From NCBI GenBank assembly GCA_002311645.1, contig DBYW01000050.1, positions 1-37,371 on the forward strand: 37,371 nucleotides of DNA, in the 5' to 3' direction. Under the pieces are notes generated by a model. That model saw only the letters and a program-made list of their open reading frames with translations. It searched no databases and was not told where the DNA came from. The position numbers were made by a program, and so were the translations under genes. The DNA is from Bacteroidales bacterium UBA1176 (GTDB lineage: Bacteria; Bacteroidota; Bacteroidia; Bacteroidales; WCHB1-69). Position 1 is the first letter of the stretch, and each line of letters opens with the position of its first letter. This document shows, one piece after another, positions 16,808 to 25,743 of this stretch.

Positions 16808-18034
16808 ATGAAAAATTTCGAGATCTACACATTAGGCTGTAAGTTGAACTTCAGTGAGTCGGCGGCTATCGCGGCCCGCTTGGAGGCAAACGGCTGGCAC
16901 AGGGGCGGTATCCCCGAGATCATCGTGCTCAACACTTGCGCTGTCACTCAATCGGCAGAAAAGAAGACCCGCAACATGGCTTCTAAAATTCACCGTGACA
17001 ACCCGTTGGCCTCCATTGTGGTGGTGGGATGCTACAGTGCCCTGAAACCGGAACTGCTGGAACGCTGGACGGGTGTCATCAAGGTCTTCGGCAGTGCCAA
17101 CAAGATGAGTTGCGTGGATTTCATCCTGCAACAGGAGCCGAAGCCGGTCCCCCCCTTCTTTGACGCCTATTCCACGCACGATCGCACCCGCTCTTTCCTC
17201 AAGATCCAAGACGGTTGCAACACACACTGCACCTATTGCACTGTATGGATTGCCCGTGGCAAAAGCCGTAGCGACACTATCGAAAATGTGCTCAAGAATA
17301 TCCAAAATATTGCCGACTCCGGCATCCATGAGGTCAACCTCACGGGTGTGAATGTCGGGGACTTTGGTCACGGCACCAAGGAGAACCTTCTCAAGCTGCT
17401 TAAGGCCATCGTCAAGCAGAATGCCTTGGAACGCGTGCGTATCTCCTCTATCGAACCCGAGTTGCTCACACCCGAGATCATCAGGCTGGTCGCCAAGTCG
17501 CCCATCTTGATGCCGCATTTCCACCTGCCTTTGCAGGCGGGCTGCGACCGTGTGCTGTCGGCTATGCGGCGGCGTTATACGACGCAGGAGTATGCCGACA
17601 AGGTTCTGCTCATCAAGAAGTTGATGCCGGACGCTTGCGTGGCCTGCGATGTCATTGCAGGATTTCCGGGTGAAACCGACGAGGAGTTTGAGCAAACCTA
17701 TCATTTCTTGGAAGAGTTGCCCATCAGTTATATGCATGTGTTCCCGTATTCGCGTCGTCCCCGCACGCACGCCAACCTCATAGAAGAACAGATTTCCGAG
17801 GAGGTGAAGCGCGAGCGCACCGACCGGCTGCTTGAACTTTCCCATGCCAAGAAACTGGCGTTTTATTCCCAATGCGAGGGCCAGACACGTCCTGTCCTTG
17901 TCGAGAGCGAGCCCGTCGACGACCAACTCTTCGGCTTTACCGACAACTACATACGTGTGAGCGTCCCGTTGGACGAGAAGCTCATCAATACCATCCAACC
18001 GGTCACCATCGAACAATGCCGCATCGTGTTATAA
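16808..18034 (+). CDS. mtaB: tRNA t6A37 methylthiotransferase (MtaB type)
   Basis: A 408-residue radical-SAM enzyme that adds a methylthio group to t6A37 of ANN-decoding tRNAs. The N-terminal domain binds one 4Fe-4S cluster through C11 (LGCKLN), C44 (NTCAV) and C75 (VGCYS). The radical-SAM cluster uses C137, C141 and C144 in GCNTHCTYC. The C-terminal TRAM-like part is present. TLGCKLN rather than TYGCQMN points to MtaB, not MiaB. The conserved IP before ARG is replaced by VW (CTVWIARGKSRS). The last 19 nt overlap the next gene. Confidence 0.9.
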   Translation: MKNFEIYTLGCKLNFSESAAIAARLEANGWHRGGIPEIIVLNTCAVTQSAEKKTRNMASKIHRDNPLASIVVVGCYSALKPELLERWTGVIKVFGSANKMSCVDFILQQEPKPVPPFFDAYSTHDRTRSFLKIQDGCNTHCTYCTVWIARGKSRSDTIENVLKNIQNIADSGIHEVNLTGVNVGDFGHGTKENLLKLLKAIVKQNALERVRISSIEPELLTPEIIRLVAKSPILMPHFHLPLQAGCDRVLSAMRRRYTTQEYADKVLLIKKLMPDACVACDVIAGFPGETDEEFEQTYHFLEELPISYMHVFPYSRRPRTHANLIEEQISEEVKRERTDRLLELSHAKKLAFYSQCEGQTRPVLVESEPVDDQLFGFTDNYIRVSVPLDEKLINTIQPVTIEQCRIVL

Positions 18035-19242
18035 CCCTCCGCAACGGCTTGCGGTTGGTGCACAAGCAGACCGACTCCCCCATTTCCCACTTCGGTGTGT
18101 TGGTGAATGCCGGCACGCGCGACGAGTCCGAACAACAGATGGGACTTGCCCATTTTGTGGAACATACCATCTTCAAAGGTACGGCCAAACGCACCCCCTA
18201 TCGGGTTATCAACTGCATGGAGTCCGTGGGTGGCGATCTTAATGCATCTACATCCAAGGAGGAGACCTGTTTCCACACCTCTTTTCCCTCTTCGGAGTAT
18301 CCGCGCGCCGTTGAACTTCTCTCCGATATCTTTTTCCATGCAACTTTCCCGGAAGATGAACTGGAAAAAGAGAAAACCGTGGTGCTTGAGGAGATCAATT
18401 ATTACAAGGATTCCCCCTCGGAGCTGATTTTCGACGATTTCGAGGATCTGGTTTTCACGGGGCATCCGCTTGGAAAAAATATCCTGGGGACGGCCCGCAG
18501 TGTGAAGCGCATCACCCGCGAGGGCATCTTGACGTTTATCCGGCAGAACTACACGCTCGACAACATCGTGCTCTCCTCCGTGGGAAACATCTCCACGCAG
18601 CGCTTGGTGCGTGTCTGCGAGCGTTTTTTCGGGGACGAAAAGATTTGCAACACGCCACGCCCGCGTCAGCCGTTTGCCGACTTTCAGCCTCGCAGGATGA
18701 CGCAGCACAAAAGGATAACTCAGACCCATGTGATGATGGGCTGCCCCGCCTACGACGTGCATCGCGACGAACGCGTGCCGTTCCTTCTGCTCAATAACTT
18801 GCTGGGAGGGCAGGGGATGAGCTCCCGCCTCAACATGAGTGTGCGCGAGCGACGCGGCCTGGCCTATTCCATAGAATCTAACTACACGCCCTTCTCGGAT
18901 ACGGGACTCTTTTCTGTCTACTTTGGTTGCGAAAATCAACACAAAGAGCAATGTGTAGACTTGATATATAAAGAGTTGGAGAAAGTTTGCACCCATGTTC
19001 TCGGCACACTGCAACTGTACGGTGCCAAGAAACAGTTGATGGGACAACTCGCACTCTCCAATGAAGCCAAGCTCAACGAAATGCTCGCCTTGGGACACAC
19101 CGCCCTCTTTTTCGATGAGGTTGACACTTTTGAGGAAAGCATGGCCGAAATTGAGTCCGTTACCGCAGACCAAGTGCTTGCCGTTGCCAACGAAATTCTC
19201 CAACCCGATCACTTTTCCGTATTGCAATATGCGAGCAGGTGA
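18016..19242 (+). CDS. M16-family zinc metallopeptidase
   Basis: A 408-residue pitrilysin-like peptidase. The inverted zinc motif HFVEH gives H46, E49 and H50, and E126 in VVLEEINYY is the third metal ligand at the right distance. The second half-domain carries RRGLAYSIESNY, the substrate-site R/Y segment of one-chain processing-peptidase-type M16 proteins. No signal peptide. I chose the ATG at 18016, inside the end of mtaB; earlier in-frame starts lie deep in mtaB. The 19-nt overlap suggests coupled translation. Substrate unknown. Confidence 0.9.
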   Translation: MPHRVITLRNGLRLVHKQTDSPISHFGVLVNAGTRDESEQQMGLAHFVEHTIFKGTAKRTPYRVINCMESVGGDLNASTSKEETCFHTSFPSSEYPRAVELLSDIFFHATFPEDELEKEKTVVLEEINYYKDSPSELIFDDFEDLVFTGHPLGKNILGTARSVKRITREGILTFIRQNYTLDNIVLSSVGNISTQRLVRVCERFFGDEKICNTPRPRQPFADFQPRRMTQHKRITQTHVMMGCPAYDVHRDERVPFLLLNNLLGGQGMSSRLNMSVRERRGLAYSIESNYTPFSDTGLFSVYFGCENQHKEQCVDLIYKELEKVCTHVLGTLQLYGAKKQLMGQLALSNEAKLNEMLALGHTALFFDEVDTFEESMAEIESVTADQVLAVANEILQPDHFSVLQYASR

Positions 19243-19292
19243 TTATATGATTGTTATTAACTCCTGATACCCAACCCTAAACTCCTGATTCC

Positions 19293-20408
19293 ATGCAGCT
19301 CCAAACAAAGAAATCATCACCCAAGGTTCTGATGGCCATGAGTGGCGGCATTGATAGTGGCGTTTCGGCGATGTTGCTTCGCGAGCAAGGCTTTGAGCTG
19401 GTGGGGGTGACATTTCGGACGTTCGACTCCATCACGGAGAGTTGCATGGCGCGCGAAAAAGGATGTTGCTCCGTCGACTCTATCTTTGAAGCCAAACACC
19501 TCGCGGAGGAACTCGGCTTCGAACACCACATCCTTGATGCCCGCGACACCTTTCGCAAGACTGTGATCCAGAACTTTATAGACGAATACATGCAGTGTCG
19601 TACACCTAACCCGTGCGTGTTATGCAACCCCGTCATCAAATGGGGCATGTTGCTCGATATGGCCGACGAGTTGGGCTGTGACTATCTTGCAACGGGTCAT
19701 TATGCCCGCATTGGGCAACAGGACGGGCATTTCTTTCTTCGCATGGGGCGCGACGCACGGAAGGATCAGTCCTATTTTCTCTGGAAACTCACGTCTGAAC
19801 ACCTGAAACGCACGTTGTTCCCGCTGGGCGATCTCACGAAGAGCGAGGTGCGTGAAATCGCCGCGGCTCGGGGCTTTGTGAAAATGTCGCAGAAGAAAGA
19901 GAGTGAAGAGATATGCTTCGTACCCGACAATAATTATCGGAATTTTCTTTATGAGAACGTGCCCGACTTGGAAGAACGGATGCCACCGGGCAAGTTTGTC
20001 TCCATGGACGGCCATAAATTGGGCGTTCACAAAGGGCTTTTCAACTATACCATCGGACAACGCCACGGTCTCGGTATCGCAACGGGTGCTCCCGCTTATG
20101 TGGTGGCCCTCGATGCCAAGCGCAACCGCGTGGTCGTCGGCGGCAAGGAGGACTTGAAAAGCAAATCCCTCCTCGTCGAGGACCTAAACCTGACCAAATA
20201 TGCGGATTTTCCCGACGGAATGCAGGTCGACTGCCGCATTCGCTATCGCAGCCAGGGCGTGCCGGCACGGCTCTACCATGTGGACAACGGTGCGCGCGTG
20301 GAGTTTGACCGGCCCGTAGAGTCTGTCACTCCCGGACAAAGCGCGGTCTTCTATGAGGGAGAGGATGTCGTTGGCGGCGGCGTGATCCAGTGTGAAATTG
20401 GAAATTAG
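19293..20408 (+). CDS. mnmA: tRNA-specific 2-thiouridylase
   Basis: A 371-residue PP-loop enzyme that thiolates U34 of Glu, Gln and Lys tRNAs. The ATP loop is SGGIDSG (17-23). The catalytic cysteine pair is C111 (VLCNPVIKW) and C208 (SEEICFVPD), both in family context; GLFNYTIGQRHGLGI marks the central domain. An extra CMAREKGCCSVDS segment early in the protein is typical of a Bacteroidota subtype (from memory). The PP-loop has I and G where most have V and S. Complete, with a ~50-nt gap on the 5' side. Confidence 0.92.
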   Translation: MQLQTKKSSPKVLMAMSGGIDSGVSAMLLREQGFELVGVTFRTFDSITESCMAREKGCCSVDSIFEAKHLAEELGFEHHILDARDTFRKTVIQNFIDEYMQCRTPNPCVLCNPVIKWGMLLDMADELGCDYLATGHYARIGQQDGHFFLRMGRDARKDQSYFLWKLTSEHLKRTLFPLGDLTKSEVREIAAARGFVKMSQKKESEEICFVPDNNYRNFLYENVPDLEERMPPGKFVSMDGHKLGVHKGLFNYTIGQRHGLGIATGAPAYVVALDAKRNRVVVGGKEDLKSKSLLVEDLNLTKYADFPDGMQVDCRIRYRSQGVPARLYHVDNGARVEFDRPVESVTPGQSAVFYEGEDVVGGGVIQCEIGN

Positions 20409-20420
20409 AAGTGTGAAATT
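20390..20420 (+). repeat. Short direct repeat across the mnmA stop
   Basis: AGTGTGAAATTG at 20390-20401 recurs at 20409-20420, 19 bp apart, spanning the stop codon. Likely a small local duplication; no function proposed. Confidence 0.45.
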
Positions 20421-20499
20421 GTGATCGGAATGTAGGGTTCCGTATGCAGAAGGCTGATTCAAAGTGCTAAACATCCACCACAGCCGGCTAATTTTTTAT

Positions 20500-20508
20500 T
20501 ATCTTTGC
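20500..20508 (+). promoter_or_regulatory. -7 box for the YqeY-like gene
   Basis: TATCTTTGC, 22 nt before the ATG at 20531. Confidence 0.6.
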
Positions 20509-20530
20509 ACAAACTTTAAAATCTACAATT

Positions 20531-20980
20531 ATGACATTGGAAGAACGTATCAATGAAGACATTAAGCGTGCGATGCTGGCTCACGAGGATGTGAAAAAGA
20601 ATGCCTTGCGAGCCATCAAATCCGCCATCCTTTTGGCCAAAACATCCAAGGGTGCTGCCGAGGAATTGACGGAAGAGGCTGAAATCAAGCTGCTGAAGCA
20701 GTTGGTGAAACAACGCCAAGACTCTGCCGCCATCTACAAAGAACAAAACCGAGAGGATCTCTATCAGGAGGAGAAGGCGCAATTGGACGTGATTGCCACA
20801 TATCTGCCGCAGATGATGTCAGAGGAGGACATTGAAAAGACATTGAAGCAAATCATTGCCGACAACGGTTTTGCCGGCATGAAGGATATGGGCAAGGTGA
20901 TGGGCATGGCCACCAAGACGTTTGCAGGCAAGGCCGACAACAAGACGGTCTCGGATATCGTTAAACGTCTGCTGGCATAA
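20531..20980 (+). CDS. GatB/YqeY domain protein
   Basis: A 149-residue, almost wholly helical protein with the YqeY pattern: an N-terminal helical part (KKNALRAIKSAILLA), a QRQDSAAIYKEQNREDL helix, the ATYLPQMMSEEDI turn and the C-terminal GKVMGMATKTFAGKADNKTV helical bundle that resembles the GatB tail. The family is proposed to bind tRNA but its role is unsettled. It has its own promoter and is followed 44 nt later by lpxB. Confidence 0.88.
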   Translation: MTLEERINEDIKRAMLAHEDVKKNALRAIKSAILLAKTSKGAAEELTEEAEIKLLKQLVKQRQDSAAIYKEQNREDLYQEEKAQLDVIATYLPQMMSEEDIEKTLKQIIADNGFAGMKDMGKVMGMATKTFAGKADNKTVSDIVKRLLA

Positions 20981-21024
20981 GAGGTCTGAAGGCATTGTTT
21001 TTCTGAGCCCATAAAATCGCAAGG

Positions 21025-22152
21025 ATGAAGTACTATATCGTGGCCGGTGAGGCGTCCGGCGACCTCCACGCCTCCAATCTGATGAAGGCATTGCGGCAAC
21101 GCGACCCCGAGGCGGATTTCCGCTGTTGGGGCGGCGACCTTATGGAAGCTGCCGGCGGCGATCTCGTCAAGCATTACCGAGACCTGGCCTTCATGGGCTT
21201 TTGGGAGGTCTTCCTCCATATCAACACCATCCTTCGCAATATCCGCATCTGCCAAACGGACATCCTTCTCTATGAACCCGATGTGCTCGTGTTGGTAGAC
21301 TATCCGGGCTTTAACCTTCGCATGGCCGAGTTTGCCAAGGAAAAAGGCATTAAGGTGTGCTACTACATTTCTCCGCAGATTTGGGCTTGGAAAAAGAATC
21401 GCATCAAAAAAATCAAGCAGTATGTGGACGAAATGATGGTGATTCTGCCGTTCGAGGAGAAGTATTATGCGGAGAGAGGCATGAAAGTGCACTATGTCGG
21501 GCACCCGCTTTTGGATGCCGTTAGCAAGGACTTGCACGACAGTGAGGAGGTGAAGCAGTTCCGCAGCCAACATGGTTTGGATGAGCGCGAGATCATCGCC
21601 CTGCTGCCGGGCAGTCGCAAGCAGGAAATCACAGCTATTTTGCCGCAGATGCTCAAGATGGTGCCGCTCTTCCCGCAATACCAGTTTGTGGTCTCCGTCG
21701 TTTCATGGCAGCCCAAATCTCTGTACGACAAATACTTGAAAGGCACAGATGTGACACGTGTTGAGGGCAGTGCCTACCCGATGTTGGCCAATGCCAAGGC
21801 TGCCGTGGTCGCCTCCGGCACCGCCACCTTGGAAACCGCTATGATTGGCACTCCGCAGGTGGTCTGTTACGCCGGCAGCGAGATTTCCTACCTGATAGCC
21901 AAACAGTTGATCTCCGGAATCAACTATATTTCTTTGGTTAACCTGATCATGGACAAGAAGGTGGTGACGGAGTTGATACAACATGACTATACGACACAAC
22001 ATTTGCTTGAAGAATTACGTTTAATCACCGAAGATACCGCCAATATCGCCCGCATCAAAGAGGACTATCGGCAGTTGTACACACTTTTGGGTGATGGTTC
22101 TGCTTCTGCCAAGGCAGCCGACGTGGTGCTGGAATTGGCCCAAAGAAAATAA
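21025..22152 (+). CDS. lpxB: Lipid-A-disaccharide synthase
   Basis: A 375-residue GT19 glycosyltransferase that joins UDP-diacylglucosamine and lipid X in lipid A synthesis. The N-terminal AGEASGDLHASNLMKAL block, VDYPGFNLRMAEFAK, YYISPQIWAWKKNRIKKIK, YVGHPLLD and LLPGSRKQEI are all LpxB landmarks, and the C-terminal SGTATLETAM segment binds the donor. Standard length. It shows the cell has lipid A, in line with a Gram-negative host. It sits 6 nt before the DUF4292 gene. Confidence 0.94.
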   Translation: MKYYIVAGEASGDLHASNLMKALRQRDPEADFRCWGGDLMEAAGGDLVKHYRDLAFMGFWEVFLHINTILRNIRICQTDILLYEPDVLVLVDYPGFNLRMAEFAKEKGIKVCYYISPQIWAWKKNRIKKIKQYVDEMMVILPFEEKYYAERGMKVHYVGHPLLDAVSKDLHDSEEVKQFRSQHGLDEREIIALLPGSRKQEITAILPQMLKMVPLFPQYQFVVSVVSWQPKSLYDKYLKGTDVTRVEGSAYPMLANAKAAVVASGTATLETAMIGTPQVVCYAGSEISYLIAKQLISGINYISLVNLIMDKKVVTELIQHDYTTQHLLEELRLITEDTANIARIKEDYRQLYTLLGDGSASAKAADVVLELAQRK

Positions 22153-22158
22153 ACTGAC

Positions 22159-22737
22159 ATGAAGAAAGTGGCTTTTTTCCTGCTGATTTGGATGTGTGTG
22201 TCTGCATTGTATGCGCAGACTCTGGATACGCTTCCCCCCGTTGCATCAGGCTATCAATGGGTCTCCTATCGAGGCAAGGCGCAAATCGTTGACACGGGTG
22301 GCACACGCACCTGCAACTTCTTTATGGTCAACAAGGTGGACAGCATTCTCTACCTGAATGTCCATGCTTCCGGCATCGAAATCATCCGTGTGGTTTGCAC
22401 TCCTGACAGCATCACGTATGTCAACAAACTCACGTATCAGTATTATCGGGGCACGTACACCCCGTTGCGTCTTTTGGCGCGCCTGCCCATCGACTTCCAG
22501 ATGATCCAGGCCCTTTTCAATGGCGACGAGGCTAAGTTGCCCCAGCATCAGAAATACTCTTTTGAATACGGCGACTATGCCGCGGTGGATTCGACGCGAT
22601 CGTTTTTTAATGCAATGACATTCAAAGACCTCAATCATGTCATTACCATCACCGCCACCCTAAAGAACATTAAATTCGACGTGCCTGGTCCCACGGGAAT
22701 CAAAATCCCGGAGAAATTTCAGGAACTGAGATTTTAA
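22159..22737 (+). CDS. DUF4292-like (LolB-fold) periplasmic protein
   Basis: A 192-residue protein with a cleavable signal peptide (MKKVAFFLLIWMCVSALYA, then QT). There is no lipobox cysteine. The body alternates strands (VSYRGKAQIV, CNFFMVNKVDSILYLNV, GIEIIRVVCTPDSITYVNKL), which resembles the DUF4292 family of Bacteroidota, thought to share the LolB/LolA half-barrel. A role in lipoprotein or lipid handling would fit the lpxB neighbour but is inference. The next frame starts 2 nt after its stop. Confidence 0.7.
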   Translation: MKKVAFFLLIWMCVSALYAQTLDTLPPVASGYQWVSYRGKAQIVDTGGTRTCNFFMVNKVDSILYLNVHASGIEIIRVVCTPDSITYVNKLTYQYYRGTYTPLRLLARLPIDFQMIQALFNGDEAKLPQHQKYSFEYGDYAAVDSTRSFFNAMTFKDLNHVITITATLKNIKFDVPGPTGIKIPEKFQELRF

Positions 22738-22786
22738 TATGTATTTGCCCCGACAGGGACGACAGTTAGGTGCAAAAAAGAATAAA

Positions 22787-23698
22787 ATGTCGGTTTTTTC
22801 TTCTAAAAGTGTAAAAGAAATCGCCCTTTGTACGGGATTCTCCGCCTGTGGCATTGCGCCTGCGCATAGGTTGGAGGTTGCGCAGGCGCGTTTTCAGGAG
22901 TCGTTGGACAAGGGTTTCCAAGCAGACATGCACTATCTGGAGCGCGATATCGAAAAACGCTTCGACCCACAGGAATTGTTGCCCGGTTGCCAAAGTGTGA
23001 TTGTGGTGACATACAACTATCTGGTGGATGCCATGCCCGCTTCCGACCGCTACCGCACGGCGCGTTACACCTGGATTGAAGATTATCATGTATTGGTGAA
23101 GAGACTTTTGGATGATGTCGTGGCGCAGATGCAGAGGGTGGGGGAGTGCCGCTGCCGCATTACAGTCGACAGCTCGTGCATCTCCGAAAAGAACTGGGCT
23201 GTGGAGGCTGGCGTGGGACGCTACGGAAAGAACGGGCTTGTACACAACGACTCCGGATCTTATTTCGTCTTGGGCGCTATTTTGTCGGATGCGACCTTCG
23301 ATTCTTACGATTCACCTCTCGAATCCGACTGCGGGGAGTGCCGGCTTTGCATGGAAAAATGCCCCGCCAAGGCTCTTGAAACCCCCTATCGGGTGGATGC
23401 CCAGAAGTGCTTTGCCTATCACTTGAATGAGAATAAAGACCCTGATAATGAGATTCTTGAAAGCGCACCACTGATCTTTGGATGCGATGTTTGCCAGGAG
23501 GTTTGCCCTAAGAATAAAAAAATATTTCCCAACAAGGACAACATATCGAAAAAATCTGTATTTTTGCAGCTCCAAAATCAGGGGTTCGAAAATCTCCAGA
23601 ATGAGGAGTTCAAAACCTATTTTGGGAACACTGCGATAGCGCGCAGGAAGTACGAGCGATTGTACCGCGCTATAAAAACCAAAATGTCCCCTAAGTGA
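22787..23698 (+). CDS. queG: Epoxyqueuosine reductase
   Basis: A 303-residue cobalamin- and iron-sulfur-dependent enzyme for the last step of queuosine synthesis in tRNA. An N-terminal GFSACGIAPAHRLE block, the VDSSCISEKNWAVEAGVGRYG active-site region and two 4Fe-4S motifs, CGECRLCMEKCPAKA and CDVCQEVCPKN, are visible. The frame begins at an ATG 48 nt earlier (22739), adding 16 residues; I prefer 22787 because the family start follows it. The C-terminal HEAT-like extension of some QueGs is absent. Confidence 0.91.
   Translation: MSVFSSKSVKEIALCTGFSACGIAPAHRLEVAQARFQESLDKGFQADMHYLERDIEKRFDPQELLPGCQSVIVVTYNYLVDAMPASDRYRTARYTWIEDYHVLVKRLLDDVVAQMQRVGECRCRITVDSSCISEKNWAVEAGVGRYGKNGLVHNDSGSYFVLGAILSDATFDSYDSPLESDCGECRLCMEKCPAKALETPYRVDAQKCFAYHLNENKDPDNEILESAPLIFGCDVCQEVCPKNKKIFPNKDNISKKSVFLQLQNQGFENLQNEEFKTYFGNTAIARRKYERLYRAIKTKMSPK
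23559..23567 (+). promoter_or_regulatory. Possible internal -7 box for kdsD inside queG
   Basis: TATTTTTGC lies in the queG coding sequence, 140 nt before the kdsD start. It may be chance, since the words encode sense codons. Confidence 0.3.
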
Positions 23699-23707
23699 CA
23701 AATTGAC

Positions 23708-24676
23708 GTGGACGCGAAGCAAGAAATACTGGATTATGCCAGTCAGGTGTTGCAGGAAGAAGCGGATGCCGTGAGCGGCATCAGGCAGTATCTGAATGAG
23801 GATTTCGTCGAAAGCGTCGAGACCATCCTCCAGTCAAAGGGCAGGTTGATTGTCACAGGAATCGGCAAGAGCGCCATCATCGCGCAAAAGATTGTCGCCA
23901 CGCTGAATTCCACAGGTACTCCGGCCGTGTTTATGCACGCTGCCGATGCGATCCACGGGGACTTGGGTATCATCCAACCGGATGACGTTGTTCTTTGCTT
24001 ATCGAAAAGTGGAAATACTCCTGAGATTGCACAGCTCACCCCTTTCCTCAAAACGAATGGTAATGTGCTGATTGCAATGGTCGGAAACACGGAGTCCTTC
24101 CTCGCCCACGAAGCCAAGTTCGTACTGAACTGCACTGTGGCCCGGGAGGCAAGCCCCAACAACCTGGCTCCTACCAGCAGTTCTACTGCGCAGCTTGCTC
24201 TCGGCGACGCCCTCGCGTCCACCCTCATCAAGCTGCGAGGTTTCACCCCGGAGGATTTCGCGAAGCTCCATCCCGGAGGCATCCTTGGCAAACGCTTGAC
24301 CCTCAAGGTCAGCGACCTCTTCAAGTTCAATGATGTTCCGATGGTCTCCCCGAACGCCCCGATGCAACAGGTTATCCTGGAGATCTCCGGCAAGTGCCTC
24401 GGCGTTACTGCCGTGGTAGATGACGGCAAAGTGATAGGTGCCATCACCGACGGCGACCTCCGCCGGATGCTCGAACGCACTCCCGACTATGTCCATCTGA
24501 CTGCTCAGGATGTGATGACAAAACAGCCCAAGACGGTTCACTGTTCTACCCTCGCCGTCAATGCATTGGAGCTGATGAAGTCGAAGAATATCACCAACCT
24601 CTTTGTGGTTGACGACAACGACAGATATCTTGGTGTGATTCATATTCACGACATCATAAAAGAGGGTATCTACTAA
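23708..24676 (+). CDS. kdsD: D-arabinose-5-phosphate isomerase (KpsF/GutQ family)
   Basis: A 322-residue protein that isomerises ribulose-5-phosphate and arabinose-5-phosphate for Kdo and LPS synthesis. The SIS domain (~30-180) shows VTGIGKSAIIAQKI, CLSKSGNTPEI and the KLHPGGILGKRL motif; two CBS domains follow (~205-322). The start is GTG at 23708: no ATG lies in frame nearby, and the next in-frame Met is inside the SIS domain. It follows queG by 9 nt, and the tRNA-Leu gene begins one base after its stop. Confidence 0.92.
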   Translation: MDAKQEILDYASQVLQEEADAVSGIRQYLNEDFVESVETILQSKGRLIVTGIGKSAIIAQKIVATLNSTGTPAVFMHAADAIHGDLGIIQPDDVVLCLSKSGNTPEIAQLTPFLKTNGNVLIAMVGNTESFLAHEAKFVLNCTVAREASPNNLAPTSSSTAQLALGDALASTLIKLRGFTPEDFAKLHPGGILGKRLTLKVSDLFKFNDVPMVSPNAPMQQVILEISGKCLGVTAVVDDGKVIGAITDGDLRRMLERTPDYVHLTAQDVMTKQPKTVHCSTLAVNALELMKSKNITNLFVVDDNDRYLGVIHIHDIIKEGIY

Positions 24677-24677
24677 T

Positions 24678-24762
24678 GCCCGGATGGCGGAATTGGTAGA
24701 CGCGCACGTTTCAGGTGCGTGTGCCGTAAGGCGTGCAGGTTCAAGTCCTGTTCCGGGCACCA
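24678..24762 (+). tRNA. tRNA-Leu, anticodon CAG
   Basis: Acceptor GCCCGGA (24678-24684) pairs with TCCGGGC (24752-24758); discriminator A759 and encoded CCA 24760-24762. D-arm GCGGAATTGGTAGACGC, anticodon stem CACGT/GCGTG (24705-24709 and 24717-24721) around loop TTCAGGT with CAG at 24712-24714, a long class II variable arm and T-arm GCAGGTTCAAGTCCTGT. 85 nt, class II as expected for Leu. Only one base separates it from the kdsD stop, so it is probably released from a shared transcript. Confidence 0.96.
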
Positions 24763-24794
24763 AGAGCCTCAACAACTGTTGAGGCTCTTTTTTT
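24763..24794 (+). terminator. Intrinsic terminator after tRNA-Leu
   Basis: AGAGCCTCAACA (24763-24774) pairs perfectly with TGTTGAGGCTCT (24777-24788), followed by T tail to 24794. It ends the kdsD-tRNA transcript directly after the CCA. Confidence 0.92.
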
Positions 24795-24817
24795 ATGCCC
24801 GAACCGCCGCTTTTTCG

Positions 24818-24826
24818 TATTTTTGC
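24818..24826 (+). promoter_or_regulatory. -7 box for the DUF4062 gene
   Basis: TATTTTTGC, 38 nt before the ATG at 24865 and just after the tRNA terminator. Confidence 0.6.
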
Positions 24827-24864
24827 CGCCTACAATATACGTTTCAAACCGACAAAATAACAAG

Positions 24865-25725
24865 ATGAACATGCCCAAATATAAAGTATTTATAAGCAGC
24901 GTACAATCAGAGTTCTCAAAAGAACGACAGCTTGTTTTTGACTTCATCCGTAACGATGAGTTGATGGGACAATACTTTGAGCCGTTCATTTTTGAGCAGA
25001 TTGCCGCGCAAGATGCGAATCCTCGCCAATTATATTTGGATGAGGCTTCCTCGAGCCAGGTCTATCTCCTGTTGATGGGAAAGAGGTATGGCAATATTTT
25101 GTCGGACGGCATTTCTCCAACAGAGAAAGAATATCAAGCGGCAGGAGAGGGAAATGCTTGGAGAGTTGCATTCATCAGCGATTTGGACGGACAACAACGT
25201 GAGGAAGCGGAAGAACGCTTCTTCCGAAAAGTGCAGAACGAGCTTTCATATCGTGTTTTTTCTAATCCGTCCGTTCTGGTTTCACTGGTCAAACAATCCC
25301 TGTATGCATATCTTAAATACAAAGGCATTATCCAAACATTAAGTTTCGACGAGCAAACCCGCGACGATGTCTCTATGGCCGATATCGATACAACGAAAAT
25401 CAAAGACTTTTTGCATCATGCCCGTCAAAAACGAGGGTTCCCTTTGGCCGAAGACTCCGACCCAGTGACGGTGCTTAGGCATCTGAGGTTGTTGAGGCAG
25501 GACAAGCCCAGCAATGGAGCGTTGCTTATGTTCGCCAACGATCCGCAATACTTTTTCCCCTCGGCGGTGATCAAATGTGCGTGGTTTCTCGGCACAGAGA
25601 AAGTAAAGCCTATTGAGGACTATAAAATCTTTGAGGGCGGTGTGGCTGATCAAATCAGCCAAGCCACTAGTTGGGTGATGTCGAAACTGTCGGTACGTTA
25701 TGGCCAGCGAAACGTGGAGGCATAA
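24865..25725 (+). CDS. DUF4062 domain protein, N-terminal part of a split DUF4062/ATPase gene
   Basis: 286 codons from the ATG at 24865. The first ~90 residues (KYKVFISSVQSEFSKERQLV, then YLDEASSSQVYLLLMGKRYG and SPTEKEYQAA) are a DUF4062 domain, a Rossmann-like module found at the front of NTPase and defence-linked proteins. After a linker comes the middle domain of COG2865-type ATP-binding regulators (~165-286). Translation stops at TAA 25723-25725, and six codons later the next ORF continues in the same frame with the expected following domain. I read this as one gene cut by a single nonsense codon. The upstream frame to 24733 overlaps the tRNA and is not coding. Confidence 0.85.
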   Translation: MNMPKYKVFISSVQSEFSKERQLVFDFIRNDELMGQYFEPFIFEQIAAQDANPRQLYLDEASSSQVYLLLMGKRYGNILSDGISPTEKEYQAAGEGNAWRVAFISDLDGQQREEAEERFFRKVQNELSYRVFSNPSVLVSLVKQSLYAYLKYKGIIQTLSFDEQTRDDVSMADIDTTKIKDFLHHARQKRGFPLAEDSDPVTVLRHLRLLRQDKPSNGALLMFANDPQYFFPSAVIKCAWFLGTEKVKPIEDYKIFEGGVADQISQATSWVMSKLSVRYGQRNVEA

Positions 25726-25743
25726 AACGAGGTTGAATTTGAG

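Noticed and set aside
22739..22786. 16-codon N-terminal extension of QueG
   Set aside because: The residues are unlike the family start; the ATG at 22787 gives the usual beginning, though the longer form cannot be excluded.
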